From Ascaphus truei (taxonomy: Eukaryota > Chordata > Amphibia > Anura > Ascaphidae), in NCBI GenBank assembly GCA_036426205.1, contig WSYH01002457.1:22487-86486 (forward strand): a stretch of DNA of 64,000 nt, given 5' to 3'. Below are positions 31,505-43,355 of this stretch, piece after piece. The stretch's first letter is position 1. Each line of letters opens with the position of its first letter. A model generated the notes under the pieces. It did not search any database and was not told where the DNA came from. It worked only from the letters and a program-made list of their open reading frames with translations. Both the position numbers and the translations under genes were made by a program.

Positions 31505-31575
31505 TGATACTTGAATATCTATCTATCTCTCATATCAGTATATATCTTCTATATATATATATATATATATATAAA
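31505..31575. repeat. TATC and (AT)n microsatellite
   Basis: ATCTATCTATCTCTCATATC followed by TATATATATATATATATATA. Confidence 0.9.
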
Positions 31576-32906
31576 ACAAAAGCAATGCTAGGCGTATGCA
31601 GATGACAGTTCAGTAGAGAACGCAGCGCAAGCAGTCCGCGGAAATGCCGTCCAATCTGTGTAATAATTTAGGATTTCTTTCCTCTGGCAAATAACCGCAA
31701 CAAACTGGACTGTATGATTATGGCCGATCCCTTATTCTCCTGCTCCTGTCCATACTATGTTTACACTGAAACCGCGTGTAGTTTCTAGTCGTGTTTCACA
31801 CACATCCGGCTCCTGCCGCTAATATGCACAAGTACGGTCAGTCCTTTGTAAGATTAACAGCTCATTGATTCACGCGTTCTGACTCCAATCTTCCGCTCAT
31901 CCTGACATCCTTTTCTGCAGCTTAATAAAAGCGAGGGAGGGAGAGAGGCAGGGACAGGTGGGGAGAGAGATAAAGGCAAAAGGAGGAAGAGAGAAAAGGA
32001 AAGGAGGAAATTAGTTTTCATGCAAATAGATTTCATGCAGAAAACCCACTACCGGCACACAGATTTAATTAACCCCTTTGCTGCCAGACGGGCTGGCGAG
32101 GGTTATAAACTAATTGTAAAAAAATGTTTTTGAAACAATAGAAAGGTAAATTGCCAGGGAATGGCAGGGAAAAGAAACAAATGTCAAGAAAACAGAGAAT
32201 TTCAGTTCCAATGTTTGTTTAAGGCAGAAGAGAGGGATGAAGGACCTCACCGAAGGAAGAGAAACCAGGAGAGCGGGGTCATGAGAAACGCAGGAACAAG
32301 AAACAACATTAAAGAAAGCAACAATGGTGGCCTGAAACTTTACATCAAAAGACTTGGGAAGACTGTTACATTTCCTCAAAGAGTACAAGTCATAAGAATA
32401 AGTCGGAATGGGACATCTCGCCGCAGTCACCCCGTCGCAGCCATTTAATCGCCACCGCTTAGGTAAGTGCACTAGCATTTATTAGTATTAGGGGTTAACT
32501 TTAGGGTAAGGGCTAAGATTAGTGGCTTACCTTGGCGATGATGCGGCCGGCAGCGAGATGTCTCTGCGGGGAGGTGAGTTATGGCTAAACGCTGGCGGTG
32601 ACTTGGTTGGGCGGGACGGCCACAACTAAAGGTCCTAGGCCGTAAATATGTACCCTATTCCAGAGATGTTCCTTGGTTGGTTAACAATAAGAACATGAGA
32701 AGCCCAGCGGCATGGTTCATAGACGCTGATCGTTCCTATGGCATGACCCCACGTACACATACACTGCAATCATGCAATCCAGGAACTATTGAATCTTCTA
32801 CACAACTCCTCCATTGGATATAATACATTCAAACTGTACGAGGAAAGTAAAACTCAAGTTTTTAGAGACGTCATACAAAATCACACCATGGCATGTGGTC
32901 TCTTAC
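31576..32906. other. MASP1 intron, no exon seen
   Basis: 31925-32010 is purine-rich (GAGGGAGAGAG type). The plus-strand frame at 32161-32448 has no recognisable similarity. Confidence 0.4.
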
Positions 32907-32985
32907 TTTGGCACGGCGGGATCTGGTTACTCCATGTTCCGTCTTTTCGACATTCAATTTGGAAACTGTTCATCTCCACATTGTC
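32907..32985 (-). CDS. masp1: MASP1 exon: CCP1 second half
   Basis: 79 bp between acceptor CTTTACTAG and donor CCAAA|GTAAGAG. It encodes DNVEMNSFQIECRKDGTWSN then QIPPCQ, phase 0 in and 1 out. It matches human DNVEMDTFQIECLKDGTWSN with few changes and carries the last two cysteines and Trp of the first CCP module. Confidence 0.95.
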
Positions 32986-33563
32986 CTAGTAAAGTATAAC
33001 AGCATTCAGCTTACTTAAGATGCTACACATATTCCTACCCATAATATGCTGACAAAGGGAGCGGAAGCAGTGGAAAAACTTGTACCCTGCTACTTTGTAT
33101 ATCTGATGTCATCAAAGCCACCCCCCAGATAAGCAACGCGCTGCATTGTAAGGCAACACGTAGTATATTAACACACGCATGTAGCTGTTAATAATGACTG
33201 GAAACCTTATGGTGAAATAATAAAGGAGGGAGAAGGAGTAGGTAGCGGGATACCCATTTGACCTGATGAAGAACCCTAAAAGGTTGGAAAGCTGGTAACA
33301 TAAATCCAATAGTCCAATAAAATCTTTCACACTACCTACTACTTCTCCATCCTCGGTTATTTTACCAGATGGGAAAAAGGACCAGCACGGTTACTCACCT
33401 ATCTTTACCTATCTTGGAAACCTTATCAATATTGTTGGATCCCACCAATCGGTTAATACTGCCAAGCTGTATAGATACCTTATTGTTGTAATGCTGGGTG
33501 TTACATTGGGAAGTGCTGAGTTTACTGGCAGTGTTATATACTGTGTATAAATATACTACTCAC

Positions 33564-33682
33564 CTTCAGCACATGGTACCCAGGGTTGCAGCTAATTACA
33601 ACCTGATCTTTAAATGTGTACTTGGGTTGGGTGGGTTCTATTTTCCCATTGAGTGGAGCCTGTCGATCTGGGCATGAGGTTC
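33564..33682 (-). CDS. masp1: MASP1 exon: CCP1 first half
   Basis: 119 bp between acceptor CTATTTCAG and donor CTGAAG|GTGAGT, phase 1 in and 0 out. It encodes TSCPDRQAPLNGKIEPTQPK, then YTFKDQVVISCNPGYHVLK. The KIEP, FKDQV and SC..GY.VLK positions match mammalian MASP1. It joins CUB2b upstream (34859). Confidence 0.95.
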
Positions 33683-34858
33683 CTGAAATAGGAAAGAAGA
33701 TAAGTCACTTTCCATTCCCCAAATCTTTACTTGTTCAGTTATGTGAATTTGTATTTTGTTATTAAAAATGACAATAAAGCTGAACTTGGATAAATTAACC
33801 CATATTAGAACAGTTTCATTCCACCACCTAAACTTCCTGTATTCACACATCATGATACAGCGTTGTTCTCCCCAAGGTAATTCTGAGATTGTAAACGGTT
33901 TCTCTTTCACAGCAATCAAAAGTAAGTGGTTTAGGGATACCGAGAACGCAATAAAAGGAAAGATTAAAGAATCTATGGGTTCTGTCTAACTGTATTGCAC
34001 AAATATTTGCTGCCTGCTTGACTGACTCTATTACCGTTAGATTGTAACAGTTTCAGATTTAGGGTCTTCTTCATAACAGATCAGGACCGATGGGCATGTT
34101 ACAGTTAGCAAGGCTTTGAGAACAAACCCCATTACGCTCCACTGAACGAATTCTCTGTGCTAGTTAAAGCTTCATTGTAAACCCACAGGAAGGTTATGTT
34201 TTACAGCCTGGTCCCAAACACAGCACCAGATTTATTAAAGAAAAATATCCCATATGTTGCAAAGATTTGTACTGTGCTGCTCTCTTGTGTACCTTGAAAC
34301 CTTCCATGAATAGCTCATTCTAATGAGTTTAACTTAACAACTACAAATATATATTTATTTCTGCTGGGAACTGTCCAGTTGTGAGAAAAGAAGACTAAAG
34401 AGTTGGTTTCCCACATACAAATGGAACCTGACTTGTTTGTGTTTATCACCCTTATTCCAAGCCTGCCTTACTTACTGATTACATGCTTAATTGTGAAATA
34501 CAGTACAATAAAAACAATGATTGATAACACTGAGAGGGGGATTCACGTGGCTCAGAGAAAGAATATTAGAGATTAATTGGAGTTAACGGCTATTCAAGTC
34601 AATGGCAGTTACTGGCGATTAAGCTCTGGTTCCCGTTATTGGCGCCATGTGAACCCAACGTGAGAGAGTTGGATGTATCTGAATCCAATGTATAATAACG
34701 GAGATTTGGGATTTCTTCCCAGAATTTTCCCTTGTCTCAGGTCTTTCTGCGAGGACAGAGAGCTCGGGTCTTTGAAGATGATCCCCATTTCTATATAAAT
34801 CCTCTCATTGAATCAGTGTCTAAGGCAGTTGAATATCAAGGTCGTTCGCATGGTTCAC
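33683..34858. other. MASP1 intron, no exon seen
   Basis: Mixed AT-rich sequence; nothing recognisable. Confidence 0.4.
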
Positions 34859-35006
34859 CTGTGACAGTGAAAGACAGCCTCCACCCTCCGTTCTCCCCGG
34901 AATTGTCACTGTGGAACAGAATCTGAACACTGCTGCTTCCCGTTTCTATTCTTCCCGGTGACTTCTCCCCACACAGAGGACCAAATTCTCTTCTTCCAGC
35001 TTTGAT
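34859..35006 (-). CDS. masp1: MASP1 exon: CUB2 second half
   Basis: 148 bp between acceptor GTTCTTTGTCAG and donor CACAG|GTGAAC, phase 0 in and 1 out. It encodes IKAGRREFGPLCGEKSPGRI, then SSVQILFHSDNSGENGGWRL and SFTVTG. FGPLCGEK and FHSDNSGENGGWRLS are CUB signatures; the Asp/Asn pair belongs to the usual calcium-site region. The frame is clean, unlike the next two exons upstream. CUB2 takes part in dimerisation and binding to collagen-like stems of MBL and ficolins. Confidence 0.96.
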
Positions 35007-35267
35007 CTGACAAAGAACAGACACAAATTCCATCCCAAACTGCAGTGGCCATTTCATGGGCTTATGCTGTATTTATATTGGGAGAACAGAGGAATTCCAT
35101 CTGATAAGAGAGCTTGTTATACATTTAGTTCCACCGCTGCTGACTTGTTCATAGATATACATTGGCTTTCTTACTGAATTATTTCCCAATATCTCATTAG
35201 TTTGGCTTCATATTGTCATAATAATAATATTAATGATATATTTCAACAGATGGGGTTTAATGTTATG

Positions 35268-35405
35268 TATTTACAGTATAAAATGTTTTACCAGGAAGTC
35301 ATACATTGAGAGTTTCCTCTCGTTCTCACGTTTGCCCTGGGCACAGAGTTATGATGACAGATACATGGTTACACATAGTTACATTAAGTGAGCAGGGTAT
35401 ACATT
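35268..35405 (-). mobile_element. LINE 3' end fragment
   Basis: Contains ATAAAATGTTTTACCAGGAAG, GAGAGTTTCCTCTCGTTCTC, CTGGGCACAGAGTTATGATG and ACATGGTTACA. Matches the 3' part of the longer LINE piece at 55205-55610 in the same orientation. Confidence 0.7.
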
Positions 35406-35839
35406 GTAATGGTCCTTCTCTACCATTTATATTCCTATGATACAACTTTCAAAGAAATTGGCTATCAATGCCTGGCTTAAAGTCTTTGGGAGGGAGGTGG
35501 AAGTATCATAGAAAAATGTAAGCAAAATGGATGCAAATTGCATTATTTACACCTTGCGTCTCTTTGCATCAATGTATCATGGTCTTTGCTGCACGTTTTG
35601 CACTGTTTTGCATCACTTTGCGATTTGGGGAGTAACATTACAGTAGGAGGAGTTAGGGAGGAGTTATATGACGCACAGATTGTAATGAGATGTAGCAAAC
35701 TCTGCGCCTCCGTGCGCCACTAAAATATCTTGTATGTGAATAAAATTAATCTGCCAGGACTAAGGCGGCGTAAACTTTCCTGTCTAACAATTTGCGTCAC
35801 GTGTAAGAAACACGTCTTTTGCTAATAGATCTCCCTATT

Positions 35840-36765
35840 ATTTATTTATTTATAAAATGTATTACCAGAAAGTAATATATTGAGCGTTACCTTTCGTTCT
35901 CACGCATGTCCTGGGCACAGAGTTATAACATGTGTTACAGGCAGTAATACAGTGAGAGTTACCTCTCGCTCTCACGCATGTCCTGGGCACAGAGTTATAA
36001 CGTTGTTACAGGCAGTAATACAGTGAGAGTACCTCATCGTTCTCAAGCAGTCCTGGGCACAGAGTTATAAGTGTTACAGGCGGTAATACAGTGAGAGTTA
36101 CCTTCGTTCTCACGCATGTCCTGGGCACAGGTTATAACGTGTGTTAAGGCAGTAATACAGTAGAGTTACCGCGTTTCTCCAGCATGTCTGGGCACAGGTT
36201 ATACATGTTACAGGAAGTAATACAGTGAGAGTTACCGCTCGTTCTCACGTACTGTATGCTGGGCAAGAGTTTAACGTGTGTTACAGGCAGTAATACAGTG
36301 AGAGTACTCTCGTTCTCACGCGTGTCCGGGCACAGAGTTATAATGTGTTTACGGAAGTAATACAGTGAGAGTTACCCGCTCGTTCTCACGACTGTCCTGG
36401 GCACAGATTTATAAGATGTGTTACAGGAAGTAATACAGTGAGAGTTACCGCTCGTCTCACGCATGTCCGGCACAGAGTTATAACGTGGTTACAGGAAGTA
36501 ATACGTGAGAGTTACGCTCGTTCTCACGCAGTCCCGGGCACAGAGTTATACATGTTACACGGTAATACAGTGAGCGTTACCTCTCCGTTCTCACGCATGT
36601 CCTGGGCACAGAGTTATAACGTGTACAGGCAGAGTAATACAGTGAGAGTTACCTCTCATTCTCAGCATGTCCTGGGCACAGAGTATTTAAACATGTGTAC
36701 AGGAAATAATACATTGAAGTTACCTCTCGTTCTCACGCTGTCCTGGCACAGAGTCGAATAATACA
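35840..36765. repeat. ~72-bp tandem array derived from a LINE 3' end
   Basis: About 12 units of GTAATACAGTGAGAGTTACC - TCGTTCTCACGCATGTCCTG - GGCACAGAGTTATAACGTG - TTACAGGCA. The unit is the same stretch that occurs once in the LINE fragments at 35268 and 55205. From about 36000 on almost every unit has different one- or two-base deletions, which suggests uncorrected read errors. Confidence 0.9.
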
Positions 36766-36823
36766 TGGTTACATAAATATTACTATGTTACCTCCAATAA
36801 TCTATTGATGGACACCAAGGTAC

Positions 36824-37010
36824 CTTTATGTAACGTAGGGGATGACACATCCGGGTGGTCTTCAACATCAAAGCTGTCTTCAAACTGAAGGTTGATTACA
36901 AAGCCCTCCTCAGCTAATCCTGTACAGGCGTCTGAGCTTTGGGATACGATTGGGGAAGTCTGCACTGAATCAACCGCTCCGTGGCGTGAAAAGATTATAA
37001 CTGCACTCCA
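36824..37010 (-). CDS. masp1: MASP1 exon: CUB2 first half (frame broken by small deletions)
   Basis: 187 bp between acceptor TGCTTTCCAG and donor CATAAAG|GTACC. It starts as VECSYNLFTPRSG, continues in another frame, and then reads EEGFVINLQFEDSFDVEDHP, almost as in mammals. The C-terminal CPYDYIK is again shifted: one base is missing in the Cys codon and one in the Asp codon. In total at least four single-base losses are needed to explain the frames. Splice sites are intact and residues between the breaks are well conserved. The adjoining tandem arrays show the same deletion pattern, so error in this assembly stretch is likelier than pseudogenisation. Confidence 0.9.
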
Positions 37011-37583
37011 CTGGAAAGCAGGACCATGGAGAGAGGCGTGAGATGCTAGAATGTAGTGTGAGGAATAGAGGCCTTAAAAGGTGCAGCTCTCACTAAAATT
37101 ATCCGGTCATGAAGTGAGCTCAATCTGAGGCCCATACAGCAGATTAGCAACCTTATTTTTTTTGGTAGTTGATTATTATTTGTAAAGGCCAAAGCCGAAT
37201 AAAGTGTTCCCATGGTAACCGCGCTATATATACTTACGTGATCGCTCGACAGGCGGCACAGAGCTGTTTCCACGCAGACTACAAGGATGCCTATCAGAAG
37301 AAGCTGTGTTATCCTGAGCTTGTAATCGAGTTATTTGAAGTTGAATGATGCCACAAATCAGAGTGGATTAGCAGCCATCTTAATTTAGGTGTTTAGCTCA
37401 TTTTGTTGAAATAAAATGCAGTGTTAAAATTCAGTGAGCAGGAAAAAAAAAAAAGAGGAGAACCAGCTGCATATTGTAAGTATGGGTAAGAAATCCATAA
37501 ATAATAAGCAAAGGACTTCCAGGGGAGCTGCACCTTCGCCTGTTGCTGCCAAATCTCTGCAATGCTAGACCTGATGAAGCAAC

Positions 37584-37711
37584 TTTGGCATGTCCTGTTA
37601 TCTGTGTGAGCAGATAGCCGAATCTGCAGGAACAGTAGAAGCCCCCGATGTAATTGTGGCGTAATGATCGCACCACCAGGTCTCATCGCTCCTGTCTGCA
37701 CATCATCTTAT
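37584..37711 (-). CDS. masp1: MASP1 exon: EGF domain (frame broken by small deletions)
   Basis: About 128 bp after acceptor TGTGTCTCCACAG; the likely donor is CCAAA|GTTGC. Frames together give EC-type start, CDHY, then [17 protein letters not shown] and HTDNRTCQ, matching the calcium-binding EGF module of MASP1 ([20 protein letters not shown]). One base is missing in the Cys codon after CDHY, one in LLH, and one or more in the first codons. The Asn of HN is the usual hydroxylation position in this family. The minisatellite at 37725-42855 starts directly upstream of the acceptor. Confidence 0.9.
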
Positions 37712-37724
37712 CTGTGGAGACACA

Positions 37725-40700
37725 GAGCAACACAGCCATTACCCGCCTCTGTGTGATCACCGTACAACACAGCCATTACCGCCTCTGGTGATCACCTGTA
37801 CACACAACACAGCCATATACTGCTCTGTGTGAACCTGTACACACACAGCCATACGTGCCTCTGTGTGATCACCTGTCACCAGCAAGGACCTGTCTCGTGT
37901 GATCACCTGTACACACACAGCCAGGACCTGCCTCTGTGTGATCACCTATACACCACAGCCAGACCTGCCTCTGTGTGATCACCTGTACACACACACGCCA
38001 GGACCTGCCTCTGTGTGATCACCTGTACACACACAGTCATACCTGCCTCTATGTGCATAACATCCTACACACAACAGCCAGGACCCTGCCTCAGTGTGAC
38101 ACCTGTCACACACACAGCCAGGACCGGCCTCTGTGTGCACCTGTACACACACAGCAGGACCTGTCTCTGTGTGATCACCGTACACAAAGCCAGGACTGCC
38201 TCTGGATCACCTGTACACAACAGCCAGGACTGCTCTGTGTGATCACCTATACACACAGCCAGGACCTGTCTGTGTGACACCTGTACACACACAGCCATGA
38301 CTGCCTCTGTGTGATCACCTGTACACACACAGCCATGAAACGCCCGCTATGTGATCACCTGAACCAACAACCGGACCTCGTGGTGATCACTGTACACACA
38401 CACACCAGACCTCCTCTGTGTGACACCTGTACACACACAGACAAGACCGCCTTGTGTGATACCTGTACACAAACAGCCAGGACCTGCTCTGTACGATCAC
38501 CTGGACACACACAGCCAGACCTGCCTCTGTGTGATCACATGTAACACAAACAGCCAGGACCTGCCTCTGTGTGATCAACTGTACACACACAGCGACCTGT
38601 CTTGGGTGATCACCGTACACACACCAGCCAGACCTGCCTCTGTGTGATCACTGTACACACACAGCCATTACCCGCCTCTGTGTGATCACCTGTACACACA
38701 CAGCCATTACCTGCCGCTGTGATCACCTGTCACACACAGCCATTACCTGCCTCTGTGTGTGATCACCTGTACACACACAGCCATTACGTGCTCTGTGTGA
38801 TCACCTGTACACACAGCAAGGACTGTCTCGTGTGATCACCTGTACAACACAGCCAGGACTGCTGTGTGGATACCTATACACACAGCCAGGACCTGCCTCT
38901 GTTGTGATCACCTGTACACAACAAGCCAGGACCTGCCTCGTGTGTCACCTGTACACACACAGTCATTACCTGCCTTATGTGATCACCTATACACACAAAG
39001 CAGGACTGCTCGCGTGTGAAACATGTACAACACACAGCGGACTGCCTCTGTGTGATCACTCTGTACACACACCAGCCATGACCGTCTCGTGTGATCACCT
39101 GTACACACCACAGCACGGACTGCCTCTGTTGTCACCTGTACACCACACCAGGACCTGCCTGCCTCGTGTGATACCCTATACAACCAGGGACCTGCCTCTG
39201 TGAAACCGTACACACACAGCATGACTGCCTCTGTGTGTCACCTGTGACACACAAGCCATGGACGCCATCTCTATGTGATCACTGTACACACACAGCCAGG
39301 ACCTGCCTCTGTGTGATCACCTATACACACAGCCAGGACCTGCCTCTGTGTGACACCTGTACACACACAGCCATGACCTGCCTCTGTGTGATCACCTGTA
39401 CACACACAGCCATGACCTGCCTCTATGTGATCACCTGTACACACACACAGCCAGGACCTATCGCTGTGTGATCACCTGTACACACACACAGCCAGGACCT
39501 GCCTCTGTGTGACACCTGTACACACACAGCCAAGACCTGCCTCTGTGTGATCACCTGTACACAAACAGCCAGGACCTGCCTCTGTACGATCACCTGTACA
39601 CACACAGCCATGACCTGCCTCTGTGTGATCACATGTACACACACACAGCCAGGACCTGCCTCTGTGTGATCACCTGTACACACACAGCCATGACCTGTCT
39701 CTGGGTGATCACCTGTACACACACAGCCAGGACCTGCCTCTGTGTGATCACCTGTACACACACAGCCATTACCCGCCTCTGTGTGATCACCTGTACACAC
39801 ACAGCCATTACCTGCCTCTGTGTATCACCTGTACACACACACAGCGTACTGCCTCTGTGTGATCACCTGTACACACACAGCCATTACGTGCCTCTGTGTG
39901 ATCACCTGTACCACACAGCAAGGACCGTTCTGTGTGATACCTGTACACACACAGCCAGGACATGCCTCTGTGTGATCACCTATACACACAGCCAGGAACC
40001 TGCCTCTGTGTGATCACTGTAACACACACAGCCAGGAACCTGCACTGTGTGATCACCTGTACACACACAGTCATACCTGCTCTATGTGATCACTATACAC
40101 ACAAGCCAGGACCTGCCTCAGGGTGAACACATGTACACACACACAGCCAGGGACTGCTCGTGTGATCACTTGTACACACAGCCATGACCTGTCCTGTGTG
40201 ATCACCTCGTACACAACACAGCAGGACCTGCCTCTGTGTGATCACCTGTACACACACAGCGGACCTGCCTCTGTGTGATCATATACACACAGCCAGGGAC
40301 CTGCCTCGGTGTGACACCTGTACACACACAGCCATGACTGCCTTGTTGATCACCTGTACCACACAGCCATGGACTGCCTTATGTGATCACCTGTACACAC
40401 CACACAGCCAGGACTATCGCTGTGTGATCCACCTTAACACACACAGCCCGGACCTGCTCTGGTGACACATGTACACACACAGCAAGACTGCCTCTGTGTG
40501 ATCACCCCTGTACACAAACAGCCAGGACCTGGCCTATGTACGATTCACTGTACACACACAGCATGACCGCCTTGAGGTGATCCCATGTACACACAACAGC
40601 CTAGGACCTGCCTCTGTGGTGACACTGATCCACATGATCTGTACACTGACACACACAGCCCAGACCTGCTCTCTGGTGATCACCTGTACACACACAGCCA

Positions 40701-42855
40701 TTACCCGCCTCTGTGTGATCACCTGTACACACACAGCCATTACCTGCCTCTGTGTGATCACCTGTACACACACACAGCCATTACCTGCCTCTGTGTGATC
40801 ACCTGTACACACACAGCCATTACGTGCCTCTGTGTGATCACCTGTACACACAGCAAGGACCTGTCTCTGTGTGATCACCTGTACACACACAGCCAGGACC
40901 TGCCTCTGTGTGATCACCTATACACACAGCCAGGACCTGCCTCTGTGTGATCACCTGTACACACACACAGCCAGGACCTGCCTCTGTGTGATCACCTGTA
41001 CACACACAGTCATTACCTGCCTCTATGTGATCACCTATACACACACAGCCAGGACCTGCCTCAGTGTGACACATGTACACACACACAGCCAGGACCTGCC
41101 TCTGTGTGATCACCTGTACACACACAGCCATGACCTGTCTCTGTGTGATCACCTGTACACACACAGCCAGGACCTGCCTGGGTGTGACACCCTGTACACA
41201 CACAGCCATGACCGCCTCTGTGTGTCACCTGTACACACACACAGCCAGACTGCCTTATGTGATCACCTGTACACAACACACAGCAGGACCTATCGCTGTG
41301 TGATCACCTTAACACACACAGCCAGGACCTGCTCTGTGTGTCACCTGTACACACACAGCCAAGACTGCCTCTGTGTGATCACCTGTACACAAACAGCCAG
41401 ACCTGGCCTCGACGATCACTGTACACACACAGCATGACTGCCTCTGTGTGATCACATGTACACACAACAGCCAGGACCTGCCTTGTGTGATCACCTGTAC
41501 ACACACACAGCCATGACCTGTCTCTGGGTGATCACCTGTACACACACAGCCAGGACCTGCCTCTGTTGATCACCTGTACACACACAGCAGGACCTGCCTT
41601 CTGTGTGATCACCTATACACACAGCCAGGGACCTGCCTCTGTGTGACACCTGTACACCACACAGCCAGTGACCTGCCTCTGTCTGATCACGTGTACACAC
41701 AACAGTCAGACCTGTCTCTATGTGATCACCTGTACACACACACAGCCAGGACCTATCTCTGTGTGATCACCTGTACACCACACAGCAAGGACATGCTCTG
41801 TGTGATCACCTGTACACCCACAGTCATCACTACCTCTATGTGATAACCTGTACACACCAGCAGGACCATGCCTCTGTGTGATCACCTGTACACACACAGC
41901 CAGACCTGCCTCTGTGTGATACCTGTACACACCAGCCATGACCTGTCTCTGTGTGATCACCTGTACACACACACAGCCAGGACCTGCCTTGTGATAGATC
42001 ACCTGTACACACAACAGAGACCGCCTCTGTGTGATCACCTGACACACACAGCAGACCTGCCTCGCTGTGATCACCTGTACAACACACAGCCAGGACCTGC
42101 CTCTGTGTGATCACCTGTACACACCACAGCCAGAGACCTGCCTCTGTGTGATCACCTGTGTACACACACGCCAGGACTGCCTCTGTGTATCACCTGTACA
42201 CACACAGCCGAGGAACCTGCCTCTGTTGATCACTGTACACACACAGCCAGGACCTGCCTCTGGTGATCACCGTACCAACACAGCCAGGACTGAACTCTGT
42301 GTGATCACCTGTACACACACAGCCAGGACCTGCCTCTGTGTGATCACCTGTACACACACAGCCAGGACCTGCCTCTGTGTGATCACCTGTACACACACAG
42401 CCAGGACCTGTCTCTGTGTGATCACCTGTACACACACACAGCCAGGACCTGCCTCTGTGAGATCACCTATACACACAGCCGGGACCTGCCTCTGTGTGAT
42501 CACCTGTACACACACACAGCCAGGACCTGCCTCTGTGAGATCACCTATACACACAGCCGGGACCTGCCTCTGTGTGATCACCTGTACACACACACAGCCA
42601 GGACCTGCCTCTGTGAGATCACCTATACACACAGCCGGGACCTGCCTCTGTGTGATCACCTGTACACACACACAGCCAGGACCTGCCTCTGTGAGATCAC
42701 CTATACACACAACCGGGACCCGCCTCTGTGAGATCACCTATACACACAGCCGGGACCTGCCTCTGTGTGATCACCTGTACACACACACAGCCAGGACCTG
42801 CCTCTGTGAGATCACCTATACACACAGCCGGGACCTGCCTCTGTGTGATCATCTG
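37725..42855. repeat. 5.1-kb, 39-bp minisatellite in MASP1 intron
   Basis: Roughly 130 units of GCCAGGACCTGCCTCTGTG plus TGATCACCTGTACACACACA, with GTGATCAC palindromes. Variants have CATTACC, CATGACC or CGGGACC. Blocks at about 39280-39830, 40700-41170 and 42300-42850 are clean; the rest has dense single-base losses. Open frames in it are artefacts of the period (39 = 3 x 13). The last blocks show a higher-order repeat of two unit types (TGTGAGATCACCTATACAC alternating with TGTGTGATCACCTGTACAC). Confidence 0.97.
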
Positions 42856-43177
42856 TAGAGATTAATGAAGGAAAGGCATTTTAAGCTGCTTTAGATAGAC
42901 ACAAAGAAAATATCCAGGGAGCAAATAGAATCTAATGTCACTACAGATAAGAATATGAGCAGATGGGCCAGTTAGTCGTTATCTGCAGACAGTTTCTGTC
43001 TCAGAGTTGTATGTATATTTTGCATGTAGCACTGAATAATACGTGAACAATCATAATAAAGAAAAATTCCACTACCTGTACATTCCAGACCAGGTTTTAT
43101 TCATGCAGAAACCGGAGCCTGTTTGTCAAACTTCAACAATGTGTTCATCTACACACATGAAACGGGGCGGCACTCAC

Positions 43178-43355
43178 CCACTGCGCTGTAATGCGCATCA
43201 AAGCCGGTGAAACGCTCTTCGTTGGAGAAGTCTGATCTGAAGGTGATACTCAGACAGTTACCGGGGGACAGAATTACCCGCTGCCCGGGGGCCTGCTCAG
43301 TGTCTGTGCTTTCCTTCCCACAGAAAGTGCCCAATACCTGCTCATCAGTCTCCAC
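43178..43355 (-). CDS. masp1: MASP1 exon: CUB1 second half
   Basis: 178 bp between acceptor TGCTGTATACAG and donor GTGG|GTGAGT, phase 0 in and 1 out. It encodes VETDEQVLGTFCGKESTDTE, then QAPGQRVILSPGNCLSITFR, SDFSNEERFTGFDAHYSAV. SDFSNEERFTGFDAHY is the CUB calcium-site signature, identical to mammals. An extra Cys appears in PGNCLS (usual PGSFMS). Clean frame. Confidence 0.97.

Noticed and set aside
36783..37711. MASP1 as a pseudogene
   Set aside because: The breaks are confined to a noisy assembly stretch, while eight other exons, including the whole protease domain, are intact with good splice sites.
37725..42855. CRISPR-like regular repeat array
   Set aside because: Contiguous tandem units without spacers, in a eukaryotic intron.
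37979..42858. Many frames rich in CTHTARTCLCVIT or its inverse
   Set aside because: 39-bp minisatellite in a MASP1 intron.
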